The notes: generated by a model not told the origin, from the sequence alone. DNA of 64,000 nucleotides from Bradyrhizobium sp. CCGE-LA001 (GCF_000296215.2 NZ_CP013949.1:6503501-6567500); one strand, 5' to 3'; shown: positions 41,168 to 49,989, counted from the stretch's first letter. Made by a program: numbers and translations.

Positions 41168-42928
41168 CTAGACGGCCGAGGCAGGCTGCCTTGGCGGAAA
41201 TCTGACCTGAACCTTTTCGATGAGGTGCGGTTTGAGTTCAACCTTCGGAATAAACACCGGGACCTCTGGATTCGGCTTGCTTTTGTCGTGTTTGGGATTG
41301 GCGACCCAGTCGTCCCGACGCGGGACGCTCTCAAGCCCAACAACAAACATGTCAAAACCGTCTTCCGTCAGCCGGAAGCGCAGGAAGTTATTGTACGCGC
41401 CGATACGAAGCGAACTGAATGCATCATTCCTGTTCATCCTAAACAATAGGCAGGTGATGAGCATATTCAAACCGAACAGCGTGCTCCCGATCAGAAAACC
41501 GACCGGTACCATCTCGGTGGCGAGAAGGCCGAACCACTTCCACACCTCCCACCACTCTCCACTCCAAGCAAAATTCTCGTTGTTGAATGCGATCGCATAT
41601 CGCGCAGCGCCGATGAGGACGACGACATGCGCAGCCGCATGGATGGCACTTGAGAACCAGATCTTGAACCTGGTCGAGACCTCCTGCTTGATCGTGTACC
41701 CGATCAGGGACGCTCCAAAAACCGCAGCTATCAACGCGTAGACGTCGGGGCGGTCACGCAGCGAGACTAGGACGGAGAGCAGGAAGTAGATCGCGCCCAT
41801 CAGGAGCGAGAAGTCCCAATTCGTAAAAGCGAACAAGACGTTTTTCAGCGTCAGCCATTTACTTGTCGAGAACGAAGGGTATGCCGCCGCGGTGCTCTTC
41901 TTGGCATCCGTATGATCTGATATCGCCCCAAGCTTCAGCGCCTCACGGTGATCAACGAAGCCCACCGCAACGTCCTGTTCGAGCTGGTGCGTCGGATGCA
42001 GGAAGGCCCCTCCTCCACCCGACGTGACGTACTGCCGGTCGTCCTTGCCGACGTAGCGGCTGTAATGGTGGGTGTCGCCGGACAGCAGCACCGGAATCGT
42101 GTGACCGCGCCCGGCGTTCAGCGCAATGCCCGCCGCGTACTCCATGATTTCCCATGATTTACGGTTGCTGTCGGTGTACAGCCAGCCGGGCTCGGCGCTG
42201 CACAGGATAATCTTCGAGTTCTCCGGCATACTTCTGGCGATTTGCTTGAAGTAGTCGGCCTGTGGCTGATCCATATCGTCGGCGAGTTGGATGTCAGTCG
42301 CCCACAGCCACCAGGTCTCGGTAATCTGGACCGCGAAGTAGCTTCGGCGCTGATAGGAACGCCACGCCCCGAGATGCCACGGCTTTTCCTTGCAGAAATA
42401 AGCAAGGAAAAGAACCAGTCCGTCGTACCAGTCATGGTTGCCGGGGATCGCGAGCACTGGCCGGCCATTGTCGTCTTTCCTGTCGTGGTCGGGCGCAGCC
42501 CAGGCGTAGGGCTGGCGAAGCTGGTTCATGTAGGCCTCTCGGCTCGCCTTCGGATAGACCTCATCACCGCCCATGATCAGCGCCTCGCCTCGGGGCAGCG
42601 CAACCTCGCCTATCTTCAGCTCTTTGCGCGCGAGCAGGCTCGCCACGGCATACGTGCTGTCGAAGCCATCGCCGAGATCGGCGACCCAGTCGATCCAGAC
42701 GGCGCCGTCCTTGTCTGTAGTCAGACGGGATCGGAAGTCCTTCGCTCTTTTGGTGTGCTCTTCCGGCGAAACAGTATCGAGAGCAGCGATGATCAACCGC
42801 CGGTCCGCATATTGACCGAACAATGACGATACGACGACATTATTCAAGAGCTTGAGCAGCAGCACCGGATCGAACCAGTGCGCCATATGCGGATAGGTCT
42901 TCGTATCGTCTAACGGCTTTTCGGCCAT
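41168..42928 (-). CDS. Membrane-associated calcineurin-type metallophosphoesterase
   Basis: The 586-residue protein carries metallophosphoesterase motifs in order: DLGDGFD near 84-90, GGDEVYP at 120-126, GNHDWYDG at 163-170, a His-poor fourth block, and SGDTHHYSRY at 283-292 as the metal-binding GxH-type motif. Residues about 370-500 contain four or five membrane helices, and a soluble tail of about 90 residues ends the protein. Substrate is unknown; nucleotide, phospholipid and phosphoprotein substrates are all found in this superfamily. It starts 15 bases after the stop of the polytopic gene at 42944..44407, so the two are one operon and probably act together at the membrane. Confidence 0.82.
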   Translation of the reverse strand: MAEKPLDDTKTYPHMAHWFDPVLLLKLLNNVVVSSLFGQYADRRLIIAALDTVSPEEHTKRAKDFRSRLTTDKDGAVWIDWVADLGDGFDSTYAVASLLARKELKIGEVALPRGEALIMGGDEVYPKASREAYMNQLRQPYAWAAPDHDRKDDNGRPVLAIPGNHDWYDGLVLFLAYFCKEKPWHLGAWRSYQRRSYFAVQITETWWLWATDIQLADDMDQPQADYFKQIARSMPENSKIILCSAEPGWLYTDSNRKSWEIMEYAAGIALNAGRGHTIPVLLSGDTHHYSRYVGKDDRQYVTSGGGGAFLHPTHQLEQDVAVGFVDHREALKLGAISDHTDAKKSTAAAYPSFSTSKWLTLKNVLFAFTNWDFSLLMGAIYFLLSVLVSLRDRPDVYALIAAVFGASLIGYTIKQEVSTRFKIWFSSAIHAAAHVVVLIGAARYAIAFNNENFAWSGEWWEVWKWFGLLATEMVPVGFLIGSTLFGLNMLITCLLFRMNRNDAFSSLRIGAYNNFLRFRLTEDGFDMFVVGLESVPRRDDWVANPKHDKSKPNPEVPVFIPKVELKPHLIEKVQVRFPPRQPASAV

Positions 42929-42943
42929 TTTACCCCACTCTTC

Positions 42944-44407
42944 CTAGATAACGATAGGTTCAAGCGATGCGTCGGCAACGACAATGCCGGTCGCGTCCGT
43001 GAAAATCGCCGCGACATCTCGGGCCTTCTGCCGGTATGCCTCGTAAATGTCCTGACCTACCAGTGGAATGGCCTCCCCCAAACTCGCCACTTGCCCTTGC
43101 TTTTTCGCCACGGCGGCAGCCTTGAGCTTTTGTTCGTCTGTGCGAAGGCCCGCGATCGCGGCGTTGAGATCGGAGATGTTGGTCGGCGTCACAAGCTTTC
43201 CGCCGATGTAGACGACCTGGCTGAGCCCCACGATGCCTAGAATCGTGTTTGGGACAACAAAGGTCGAAAGTTGATTGACACCGGCCGCGATCAATCCGCC
43301 GATCACCACCAGACCAAAGATAAAGCTCTGGTACCGATAGACGTCGAATACTCCGTCCGTACTGAAGAAATCCCGCCAGGTCGCAGTTGACGGGTCGACC
43401 ACGGTCTTCGCCACCGGAATCCATCCGTGCCGGAGAAGCCATGCTCGATTTTCGGCCGACAACGAATTGCGCTGACTATCCGTGCCTCTCGCGATAGTCG
43501 CCCCAATGCCGCTGATGCCGAGCAGAGTCAAAATTGAGCCCGAGAGGTCCACCAGGGTCCCTGTCTGCAACAGCAGAAGAGTAATCAGCGCTGCGACTGC
43601 AAGTGAGAAGGCCAAGGTCTGGAAGGTTGACAGGCTGCCCTTTCCGTCTGGTCCAGCGGAGACTTGGGCGGGGTTCAGAGCGCGGAGAAAAGACGCGAGC
43701 GTGTGGTCTTGCTTGCGAAGGGCAAATGCGATCCAAAGGTATAAGACCAGGATCTCAGCCGCCACAGCGATTATGCTAAGCCAATAAGGGCTAAGACGGA
43801 CACTCACTGATGAGACACGCCAAGGGGATTGCCCGGCTGGATTGTTGCACGTGTAGAGATACAGATTGACCCTGCTCCAAAACCAAGCCAAGTCGTCGCT
43901 CATGTTCAGCGTGACAATCGTCTGATTGGGCTCGAGCAGGTGTTTCTGCACCAGCGGATCTGACTCCGTCGCGCGATGAGTGACGGCGTCCTGGCGCTTG
44001 AAGAGGTAAGTCTCATCGCCGTAGTCGATCCCGGCGAAGTATCGCACTCCATCTACGAATGGCGCGCGCACACCAATGTCGACACGTTGGTTGGTCGGTA
44101 GAAAGTTCGTGGCAAGTACGATGGGGGCACCTACCGGATTTCGGCCAGATCGCAGCTCCACCGCAAACTCCCCTAGCTGCACGCACTGCTTCTGCGGATC
44201 GCTGGGGGCGATGGCCTCCACGTCTGGTCTGGCGGAGGGTGCTTCGGGCTTTTGCGGCACCTCCCCGCCTCGTCCCGCCGTCGCCCCCGGAGCTTGAGGA
44301 GCCGGATCCTTGCTGGGAGTGTTCGATTGCTGAGCCTTGGACGGCATGGCCGAGAAACAGCCGGCCAGCGCGAGCGCATATATGGCGACGATAAACGATC
44401 TCAGCAT
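42944..44407 (-). CDS. Lipoprotein-like polytopic membrane protein, partner of the phosphoesterase
   Basis: The 487-residue product begins with a signal ending in a lipobox-like ALAGC (Cys17), followed by a Pro/Ala/Gln-rich linker (residues 22-70) and an extracytoplasmic beta-rich region (70-205). Four hydrophobic helices follow: WLSIIAVAAEILVLYLWIAF near 210, TLAFSLAVAALITLLLLQ near 270, a Gly-rich LTLLGISGIGATIA near 295 and FIFGLVVIGGLIAAGVNQ near 365. A C-terminal amphipathic helical region ends it. No known family was recognised. It is the first gene of a two-gene operon with the metallophosphoesterase, separated by only 15 bases. Confidence 0.7.
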   Translation of the reverse strand: MLRSFIVAIYALALAGCFSAMPSKAQQSNTPSKDPAPQAPGATAGRGGEVPQKPEAPSARPDVEAIAPSDPQKQCVQLGEFAVELRSGRNPVGAPIVLATNFLPTNQRVDIGVRAPFVDGVRYFAGIDYGDETYLFKRQDAVTHRATESDPLVQKHLLEPNQTIVTLNMSDDLAWFWSRVNLYLYTCNNPAGQSPWRVSSVSVRLSPYWLSIIAVAAEILVLYLWIAFALRKQDHTLASFLRALNPAQVSAGPDGKGSLSTFQTLAFSLAVAALITLLLLQTGTLVDLSGSILTLLGISGIGATIARGTDSQRNSLSAENRAWLLRHGWIPVAKTVVDPSTATWRDFFSTDGVFDVYRYQSFIFGLVVIGGLIAAGVNQLSTFVVPNTILGIVGLSQVVYIGGKLVTPTNISDLNAAIAGLRTDEQKLKAAAVAKKQGQVASLGEAIPLVGQDIYEAYRQKARDVAAIFTDATGIVVADASLEPIVI

Positions 44408-44643
44408 GCACCCACCCAGCCGGCCTAAGCATCAGCACCAATTTACCTGTAGTTGCATCAGCCTTTCAAGCCAACCATTCAATTTATCCCCCGCCCGCTC
44501 ATTCCAGGTGCGCGACGGCTCGCTAGGCTGCCAAAGAGACGGCATGCGGATCGACGATCTACGCTAGGCTGGGCGAACGACTGGTGCACGACAGTATCGA
44601 CGAGCAACTGTTCTCTTTAGACGCTCAACGCACCATAGGGTCC

Positions 44644-45360
44644 CTATAGAACACTGGCGCAGAATTCCTGCTGTTTTGAGCAACGAACGGTTTCTTTTTG
44701 CGGTGGGAGCACTGAGCGACAGGAGTTCCGATGGCTGAAGCAAACTCTTCGCGAGGAAAGACGATACAACTTCTCGATCCGGAGATGCTTTCTGTCATCC
44801 TGGGCCTTCTTCAGCCCGAACCAACTGGTCTTCGGCGTTTCCACGTCGCCCATCTTGTGAACGATGCGAATGCTGACGGTCACGTAGCCGAAGGTGTTGG
44901 TGGCCGCACGACCGTAGGCGATCTGGGTCAATTGTAGACCTGGCCCGGCTGTCACCACCCGATCCGCGGAGAAGTAGACCGGCACAACACCCTTGATCGC
45001 CGCGTTGTACCTCGCGCAACATCTTACTGCGTCCGTGGGGTCGGCGGGAACACAGGCACCGGCGCCACAATGAAACGTTTGTTCGAGGACGCGCCGCCGG
45101 TACGGCATCCGGCGATGCTTTTGATCGTTCCTCTGTAAGTTCTCCCAGCAGACGGGAATTTCCTTGATGTCCCATTTCAAGCCGCGAATGACCACCCCGC
45201 ACAGCTCTATCTCGGACACTCCCGTAGGAGGCGCCAGCTGAGCGTTCGTGCCTTAGCACAACGAAGAGCGGCAGCAGCAGAACGAGTTTTGGCAACCAGA
45301 CACGGTTTACGAACGAGATTAGCAGCCTCCGGGCAATTCCTGCGACTTTTCTCCTCCCGG
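44644..45360 (-). pseudogene. Secreted protein gene with a frameshift after the signal peptide
   Basis: An apparent signal segment (VWLPKLVLLLPLFVVL) sits in one minus frame near 45300. The mature-like sequence (NAQLAPPTGVSEIELCGVV, then WDIKEIPVCWEN) is in another frame that has a stop just upstream and no good start. A one- or two-base deletion near 45250 would join them into a natural exported protein. The mature part has paired cysteines (ACVPADP, RCC) and no HExxH motif. Function not recognised. It follows on the same strand as two other damaged small genes. Confidence 0.45.
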
Positions 45361-45872
45361 TGAGGGAGCCGTGTAAATTGGATTGTCCTTTGACCCAAGC
45401 GGTGGCCTCTTCGCCGCGTAGCCCGCTGATCCGATTTGGCTCCTTTTGCAAGAACCGCATTCGGACCGTTGATATAGATTCGGAGGTTACTGAACTGCTG
45501 AGCTGAGGCCGACGCCTGGACGGCGGCAGGTGTCCAGCGCTTTGGAGTGAGGGAGCATTTTGCCTCGATGCCCGCCGGCAACCTGGACCGAAAACGTATA
45601 CGCCATTGCCCCGGCTCCGCGCCTTCTGCAGGCATCGCCAGTGTGAGATTATTGGCTGCTATCAGGATCGCGCTGTCTCGCAGCCAAGCTGCCAGTGGCT
45701 TGGATGCATCGACAATGATGCGCTTGCTGGCGCGGGTCCGCATACTTGTTCTCACGAGCCGCTCAAGCTCGATCGGATCAGCGGGCGTTCCTCGCATGCA
45801 GCCGCGCTCATACGTTGCAGGACTCGACGACGCCTGCATCGCATCGGAAGCAAGCTCGGCGTTCTGCTTCAT
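45207..45872 (-). CDS. Hypothetical protein, probably damaged at its 3' end
   Basis: The first 150 codons look protein-like: an acidic/amide-rich N-terminus, then KRIIVDASKPLAAWLRDSAILIAANNLTLAMPAEG, a PGQWRIRFRSRLPAGIEAK segment, and QFSNLRIYINGPNAVL. After about codon 150 the composition becomes Arg-rich and random, and the frame overlaps the signal region of the next gene. A frameshift near 45420 is therefore likely. No family recognised. Confidence 0.35.
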   Translation of the reverse strand: MKQNAELASDAMQASSSPATYERGCMRGTPADPIELERLVRTSMRTRASKRIIVDASKPLAAWLRDSAILIAANNLTLAMPAEGAEPGQWRIRFRSRLPAGIEAKCSLTPKRWTPAAVQASASAQQFSNLRIYINGPNAVLAKGAKSDQRATRRRGHRLGQRTIQFTRLPHREEKSRRNCPEAANLVRKPCLVAKTRSAAAALRCAKARTLSWRLLRECPR

Positions 45873-45954
45873 CAGGATAGCCAGATCAGTTAATAGGTGT
45901 TCTTGACCGAAGCCAAGTCGTGGCCCACATGGGCCACCTCATTGCTGGTTGCAC

Positions 45955-46483
45955 TTTAGAATCCGCTTGTAATTGAATGCCGTGCCGGATCCGAGCCCGC
46001 CCCGGTCACCTTCTACTCCAGGAAGAACTTGCCCTACGGGAGGATCTATTTCGAAATGATCATACCTGTTGAACACCTCTTCAGGGGGGCCTTGTAGATC
46101 TTCAGGTATTCCCTCCGCCTCTCCCGTTTCGATCTGGTAGAAAGTCGCGACTTCACACTTGATTGAGGAAATACGGCAGCTCACCCGCTGTGATCACGCC
46201 CGTCTGCGGATCATGAATGTGATTCGGGTTGGTGCCAACCGTGCATGGCGAGACAAATGCCGTCGCACGGGTCGGCTGAACTTCGACAAATGAACGTTCT
46301 GGTCCGCATCGCTAACTCCGCGGATCTCTGCCAGATTGAAAAACCGTCTGCTTTAGGTTCGTCATTGGCATCGTGAGGACAGCGCAGCTTTCCATTGCAT
46401 TCGCCATGTTTAGCGCAGATTTTCCTCGTGGCTCTGCACTCCTCCTTGAAACGGAAAGGCGTGGCCAGTCGCATCAGGACCAA
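45955..46483 (-). pseudogene. Broken hypothetical gene
   Basis: Protein-like pieces lie in different minus frames: RSFVEVQPTRATAFVSPCTVGTNPNHIHDPQTG then VITAGELPYFLNQ near 46200, followed in another frame by CEVATFYQIETGEAEGIPEDLQ and a Gly/Pro-rich segment ending KRILKCNQQ at 45955. The pieces are collinear and suggest one gene with at least one frameshift near 46170. Function unknown. Its upstream end meets the divergent nitrilase-like gene at 46505. Confidence 0.4.
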
Positions 46484-46504
46484 GAAGTGTGAGCAACGAT
46501 TGGA

Positions 46505-47899
46505 GTGGGTTGCAAAATCGTCTGCGCACGCCTATCGAAAGAGAATATTGCCGATCTGATTTGGACGAAAATTTTGCGAAGGCCCGTGGATAGCCGAGCC
46601 AAAACGTCAGCCTTTGATGCCTGGAAGAAAGGAGCGCGAGAGCTCTCCGACCGGCAGGAGCTGATCACGAATGCCAGTCGGGATGAGCTCAGGAAAGCGC
46701 TAATCGAGCTCGACACGCTGTTTCGGAATGCTCCGGGAAGCGTGCACAAGGCCTATCGGAATCTCACAGAAAAGAGAATCGAGGAGGCACGAGAGAGTTT
46801 CGCTGGCTCAATAGGAGACGGCCATCTCTCCTGGTCGTTGTCCGATGAGACGCCTGAGCTGGCGGCGTCAATGATGGGCGGCCTCATACGGGAAATCGAC
46901 CGGGTGCTTGCTGAGCGGCGTTCGCGATGGCCAATTGCGCCGAGTGAGTGGCACGTCGAGCAACTTGGATGCTGGTTCATTCCGCGGCAAGGCGTGAGCG
47001 CATTGCGCCCTGCTCGAAGACTTCAGGCCTACTCGAAGCGGGGTCTACTGTTTCATCGGATATTGCCTTCAGTGATCCAGGGCTACCCTGTCCATGTCGT
47101 GGATACTCGCACGCTGCATACGACCGCTTCCGACGCGAGCAAGTGGAAGATGGGTGCTTGCCTGTTCAAGGCCTTAGAACTCAAGCCAGAGTTTTTCTCC
47201 GTAGCAGGCGATAAGCGTTTCAGGATAGCGCGCGTTGAGGCGCCGTCAGCAGAGGACGCGATTGCTGAGCAGATCGCTGAGGCTCTGAAAGAGAACTGCA
47301 TCGCAGCTGTGTGGCCCGAGCTAACTGTCTCGCCGGAACTGCGTGAGAAGATTGTCGGGTTCATTCGAGACCGGGATGTTACGGACGAGCTCGAAGCGCC
47401 CGAGATTCTGATTCCAGGGACTTGGCATGAAGAAACCGACCACGGGACCGTCAACCGGGCCAGGATCTACGACGGTTACGGAGAGGAGCGCTTGAGCTAC
47501 GACAAGATCGCTCCATACGCCGACGAGGGCTGGGGCATGGAAAATATCACCGCGGGCGACCGGATATGTGTCCTTGCCACAGAAGGCGCATTGATCGGCG
47601 TCGCCATTTGCCTGGATTTTTGTGACGTGTGCCAGACGCCTTTTAGTGAGCTCGACGTCGACGTCATGCTGGTCCCGTCAATGGGTAACGACCGCACAAT
47701 GCAAGGCCACCAGACCACCGCGGCGCAAGTTGAGGTGAGGTTCGGTACCCGCAGCTTCGTGGTGCAGCATCCGACCGAGACGACATTCACAGACCACCGT
47801 ATAGGTACTATACTACCCCTTCTGAAAGAACCCAACGCCATTTCACCCAGGGAACTCGGCCAAAAAACCGTTTGGGCAGCCTACAAATGGCTCTCTTGA
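46505..47899 (+). CDS. Carbon-nitrogen hydrolase (nitrilase-fold) protein with long N-terminal extension
   Basis: This 464-residue protein ends in a nitrilase-superfamily domain (about residues 190-430). The catalytic triad is visible: Glu272 in AVWPELTVS, Lys334 in SYDKIAPYADEGWG and Cys369 in GVAICLDFCD. The VMLVPSMG strand follows. The N-terminal 190 residues are mostly helical, contain no known motif and are unlike stand-alone amidases. An in-frame TGA at 46490 leaves GTG at 46505 as the only reasonable start and the ribosome site is weak. It heads a locus with a winged-helix protein and a small protein. Nitrilase domains are known in defence proteins such as DRT-type reverse transcriptases, so an effector role is plausible. 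Confidence 0.75.
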   Translation: MGCKIVCARLSKENIADLIWTKILRRPVDSRAKTSAFDAWKKGARELSDRQELITNASRDELRKALIELDTLFRNAPGSVHKAYRNLTEKRIEEARESFAGSIGDGHLSWSLSDETPELAASMMGGLIREIDRVLAERRSRWPIAPSEWHVEQLGCWFIPRQGVSALRPARRLQAYSKRGLLFHRILPSVIQGYPVHVVDTRTLHTTASDASKWKMGACLFKALELKPEFFSVAGDKRFRIARVEAPSAEDAIAEQIAEALKENCIAAVWPELTVSPELREKIVGFIRDRDVTDELEAPEILIPGTWHEETDHGTVNRARIYDGYGEERLSYDKIAPYADEGWGMENITAGDRICVLATEGALIGVAICLDFCDVCQTPFSELDVDVMLVPSMGNDRTMQGHQTTAAQVEVRFGTRSFVVQHPTETTFTDHRIGTILPLLKEPNAISPRELGQKTVWAAYKWLS

Positions 47900-47946
47900 C
47901 AACTAGATCTGGGGACTAAAATCAGAGTAAAGCGTTGTAAAGCGTT
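47896..47946 (+). promoter_or_regulatory. Putative promoter and tandem operator
   Basis: TTGACA at 47896-47901 and TAAAAT at 47917-47922, 15 bases apart, form a possible promoter overlapping the nitrilase stop. Immediately downstream is a perfect tandem 10-mer, GTAAAGCGTT twice, at 47927-47946. This could be the binding site of the winged-helix protein encoded next. Confidence 0.4.
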
Positions 47947-47974
47947 ATTAACTATTATGGCGTAGGGCTAGCCC

Positions 47975-48961
47975 ATGTCGGACGTGGCATTGGAAAAGAT
48001 TGAGACGGGCGAAGCGAGGGCCGGTGAAGCCAGGCATGTCGTTTCCGAGCTCCTCAAAGAGGGGTCCGAAAAAAGCCTGGAGCGCCTCTACGCCACTCTG
48101 GGAGCGTGGGTTTGGACCACCCTGGAGAGCCGCCGGCGTGACCCAGAGCTACGAGAATGGTTCGATATTCTGCGACGGATAAGCGCAACGCTTGGCACAC
48201 GGAATGCTGCCTATGCGGAACGCTTCAGAGCATTCTATGATCTTCTGCATATGTCGATAAACACGTCCAAGCTCGCACGTCCGAGCGAGGTCCTGCATCG
48301 TCAGCACGTGCTGCCAATACTTCGATTGCTCCGCGACACGCCGTCGGGACAAATGGAGAAGGCGGCGATCGCGAAGAGGCTCGATCTGCGAGATGCCAAT
48401 CTCAGCAGGATTCTCCGCTTGATGACCAATGCGCGGTTCGTCGAACGAACAACCCAAGGCAAATTCGCCCTTTTTGCCCTGACCCGTAACGGCTTGCTCG
48501 AGCTGGAAAGGCGCGAAAAGCGCGAAACGAAGAACCGCGATCGATTACCCGCACATGAGCGAGAGACATTCGCGCGGGTCGGAGCCGCTCATCCTCAGCA
48601 CGTCGTAGCAGACGCGGATGTTCTTCGGGACTTCTTCAGCCAGGCGTTACAGGGCTCGGTGCACACTCAAGATTTAGCCGGGCTACATTCCGCGGGGCTA
48701 CGGCATGCGAGTGCTGTAGGCATTCGTCGCGCGATTGAAGATTATTTGCTCCATTTGCACGGACCAACACCTTCAGCGCCCGGATATTTGAAGGCTCCGA
48801 CGAAAAACTCGTATCAAGGCTTTTCAGTCATGGTTGTGCAGGCGAAAAAGGCCGAGGCTCATGGCTTCTACACAACTGAGGCGGCGAGCAATCCGAAACC
48901 TGCCTCATTCCCCGTGGGGATACTGCATCCATACGGCGAGGAGAGCGAACATGTCGAATGA
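47975..48961 (+). CDS. Winged-helix (MarR/ArsR-like) protein of the nitrilase locus
   Basis: The 328-residue product has a helical N-terminus (residues 1-105), a winged helix-turn-helix at about 108-180 (VLPILRLLRDTPSGQMEKAAIAKRL, then DANLSRILRLMTNARFVER and a TQGKFALFALT wing), a charged helix, and a C-terminal domain of about 130 residues with a His-containing HPQHVVADADVLRDFF segment. The size is larger than a simple repressor, so it may be a sensor-regulator. It begins 75 bases after the nitrilase gene; the tandem 10-mer just upstream suggests autoregulation. Its stop overlaps the start of the next gene. Confidence 0.7.
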   Translation: MSDVALEKIETGEARAGEARHVVSELLKEGSEKSLERLYATLGAWVWTTLESRRRDPELREWFDILRRISATLGTRNAAYAERFRAFYDLLHMSINTSKLARPSEVLHRQHVLPILRLLRDTPSGQMEKAAIAKRLDLRDANLSRILRLMTNARFVERTTQGKFALFALTRNGLLELERREKRETKNRDRLPAHERETFARVGAAHPQHVVADADVLRDFFSQALQGSVHTQDLAGLHSAGLRHASAVGIRRAIEDYLLHLHGPTPSAPGYLKAPTKNSYQGFSVMVVQAKKAEAHGFYTTEAASNPKPASFPVGILHPYGEESEHVE

Positions 48962-49397
48962 AGATGATCTTGGTGCTTTGAGCCCGGGTGAGCCGCAAAG
49001 CGACCCCGATGCCGTCATGCTATATGGAAGTGCCCTCGTCGACCGGCTCACCTACATATCATCAACCGTCAGTTCACTGGTCATGAGTGTAGGCACAGCT
49101 GCGCGTGATAACCGCGATGTCCTCGTGCCATTCGTCGAGATGAAGTTCGAGGGCCCCAGCGGCCAGGACGACACTGTTTCGAAGAGCTTCTTCTCGGAGC
49201 TTGTGCCCCTCGAAAACATAGCGTTCGTTCTCGAGGACATATCGAACGATCTCACGACTGTTTGCCGTCACTTCAGCGCGGTGGCCGCCGGCCCCGTGAA
49301 ACCTGACTTCAAACGACTTGGCGAGACGCAAAGGCTGTTGAACGAAGCCAAGGTTAACCTCGAAAGGTGCCTGGCCGATTTGGAAAAGATCAGCTGA
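48951..49397 (+). CDS. Small helical protein, third gene of the nitrilase locus
   Basis: The ATG at 48951 overlaps the preceding gene by 11 bases and is preceded by GAGGAG, so it is chosen over an upstream ATG. The 148-residue product is acidic at the N-terminus and mainly helical, with heptad-like hydrophobic spacing (a LVDRLTYISSTVSSLVMS segment, then LENIAFVLEDISNDLTTVCRHF and LLNEAKVNLERCLADLEKI). No family was recognised. The overlap argues for strict co-expression and perhaps physical interaction with the winged-helix protein. Confidence 0.7.
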   Translation: MSNEDDLGALSPGEPQSDPDAVMLYGSALVDRLTYISSTVSSLVMSVGTAARDNRDVLVPFVEMKFEGPSGQDDTVSKSFFSELVPLENIAFVLEDISNDLTTVCRHFSAVAAGPVKPDFKRLGETQRLLNEAKVNLERCLADLEKIS

Positions 49398-49489
49398 GAG
49401 CCCCTTGAGATTCAAATCGCTGATCAGATTGAAGGCGCTGGCCGGCGAACAGAAACTTGCTCCATCGTCACGTCCTCCCGTGATGGTGT

Positions 49490-49630
49490 GCCCCGCGTGC
49501 TCGTTCTGAAGCGAGCTAGCTATTTCGATTATGAGATACGGCTCTTGTTATCCTATGGACAACAAGAACATCCGACGAGCCCCCGGTGGTCGTCGTTATT
49601 TTCAAGATCCTGCAGACGAGGTCTTCTGGG
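49490..49630 (-). pseudogene. Fragment of a second radical SAM gene
   Basis: The minus strand reads RILKITTTTGG in one frame and GLVGCSCCP in another. Together they match the VLEITTTTGCFVGCTYCP cluster-binding region of the intact gene at 51992; a following AVSH segment also matches. At the DNA level the two stretches align closely over about 110 bases. The fragment is inverted relative to the intact gene and about 2.4 kb away. Confidence 0.65.
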
Positions 49631-49789
49631 ACTGATGCGCAGGGTGCGCGGACAGGGCGAAAAATGCTGCATCGGTCGCGAGAACGCGGCTGATCCGGAT
49701 TGGGCAATCGGCCAGCAGAGATGGACGCAGTTCGGTTGGCCAAAAGCTTCGAGGTTGCAAAAGCGAGCGTATACCGCCCGCGAACAGAC

Positions 49790-49976
49790 TGCTGATCGGA
49801 GCTGGCAACGAACGCGCGCAAGGCGAACTTGGAGGTCTATGTCGTGGAAGACGCTTGCCGCGGCATCGACACGCAAGGCTCGCTGGCAAAGGCTCGCTGG
49901 CAAAGGTTTGGCTCGATATGGCCAAGGCCCGCGTGAAGCGGATTCAGTCGGGTGATATCGCGGTGAATGCGTAAGG
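49790..49976 (+). pseudogene. pncA: Nicotinamidase (PncA) C-terminal fragment
   Basis: The sequence encodes NARKANLEVYVVEDACRGIDTQGSLA, then after a shift MAKARVKRIQSGDIAVNA and a stop, matching the end of PncA-type nicotinamidases. The frame is broken by a 14-base direct duplication (GGCTCGCTGGCAAA twice, near 49879-49906). The catalytic N-terminal part is not seen. Confidence 0.65.
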
Positions 49977-49989
49977 CACACGCATCCTC

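Noticed and set aside
47927..47946. Start of a CRISPR array
   Set aside because: Only two adjacent 10-base units without spacers; it fits an operator, not an array.
49555..49635. 26-codon frame MDNKNIRRAPGG.. as a RiPP precursor for the radical SAM enzyme
   Set aside because: The same bases on the minus strand match the radical SAM remnant, so the frame is a shadow.
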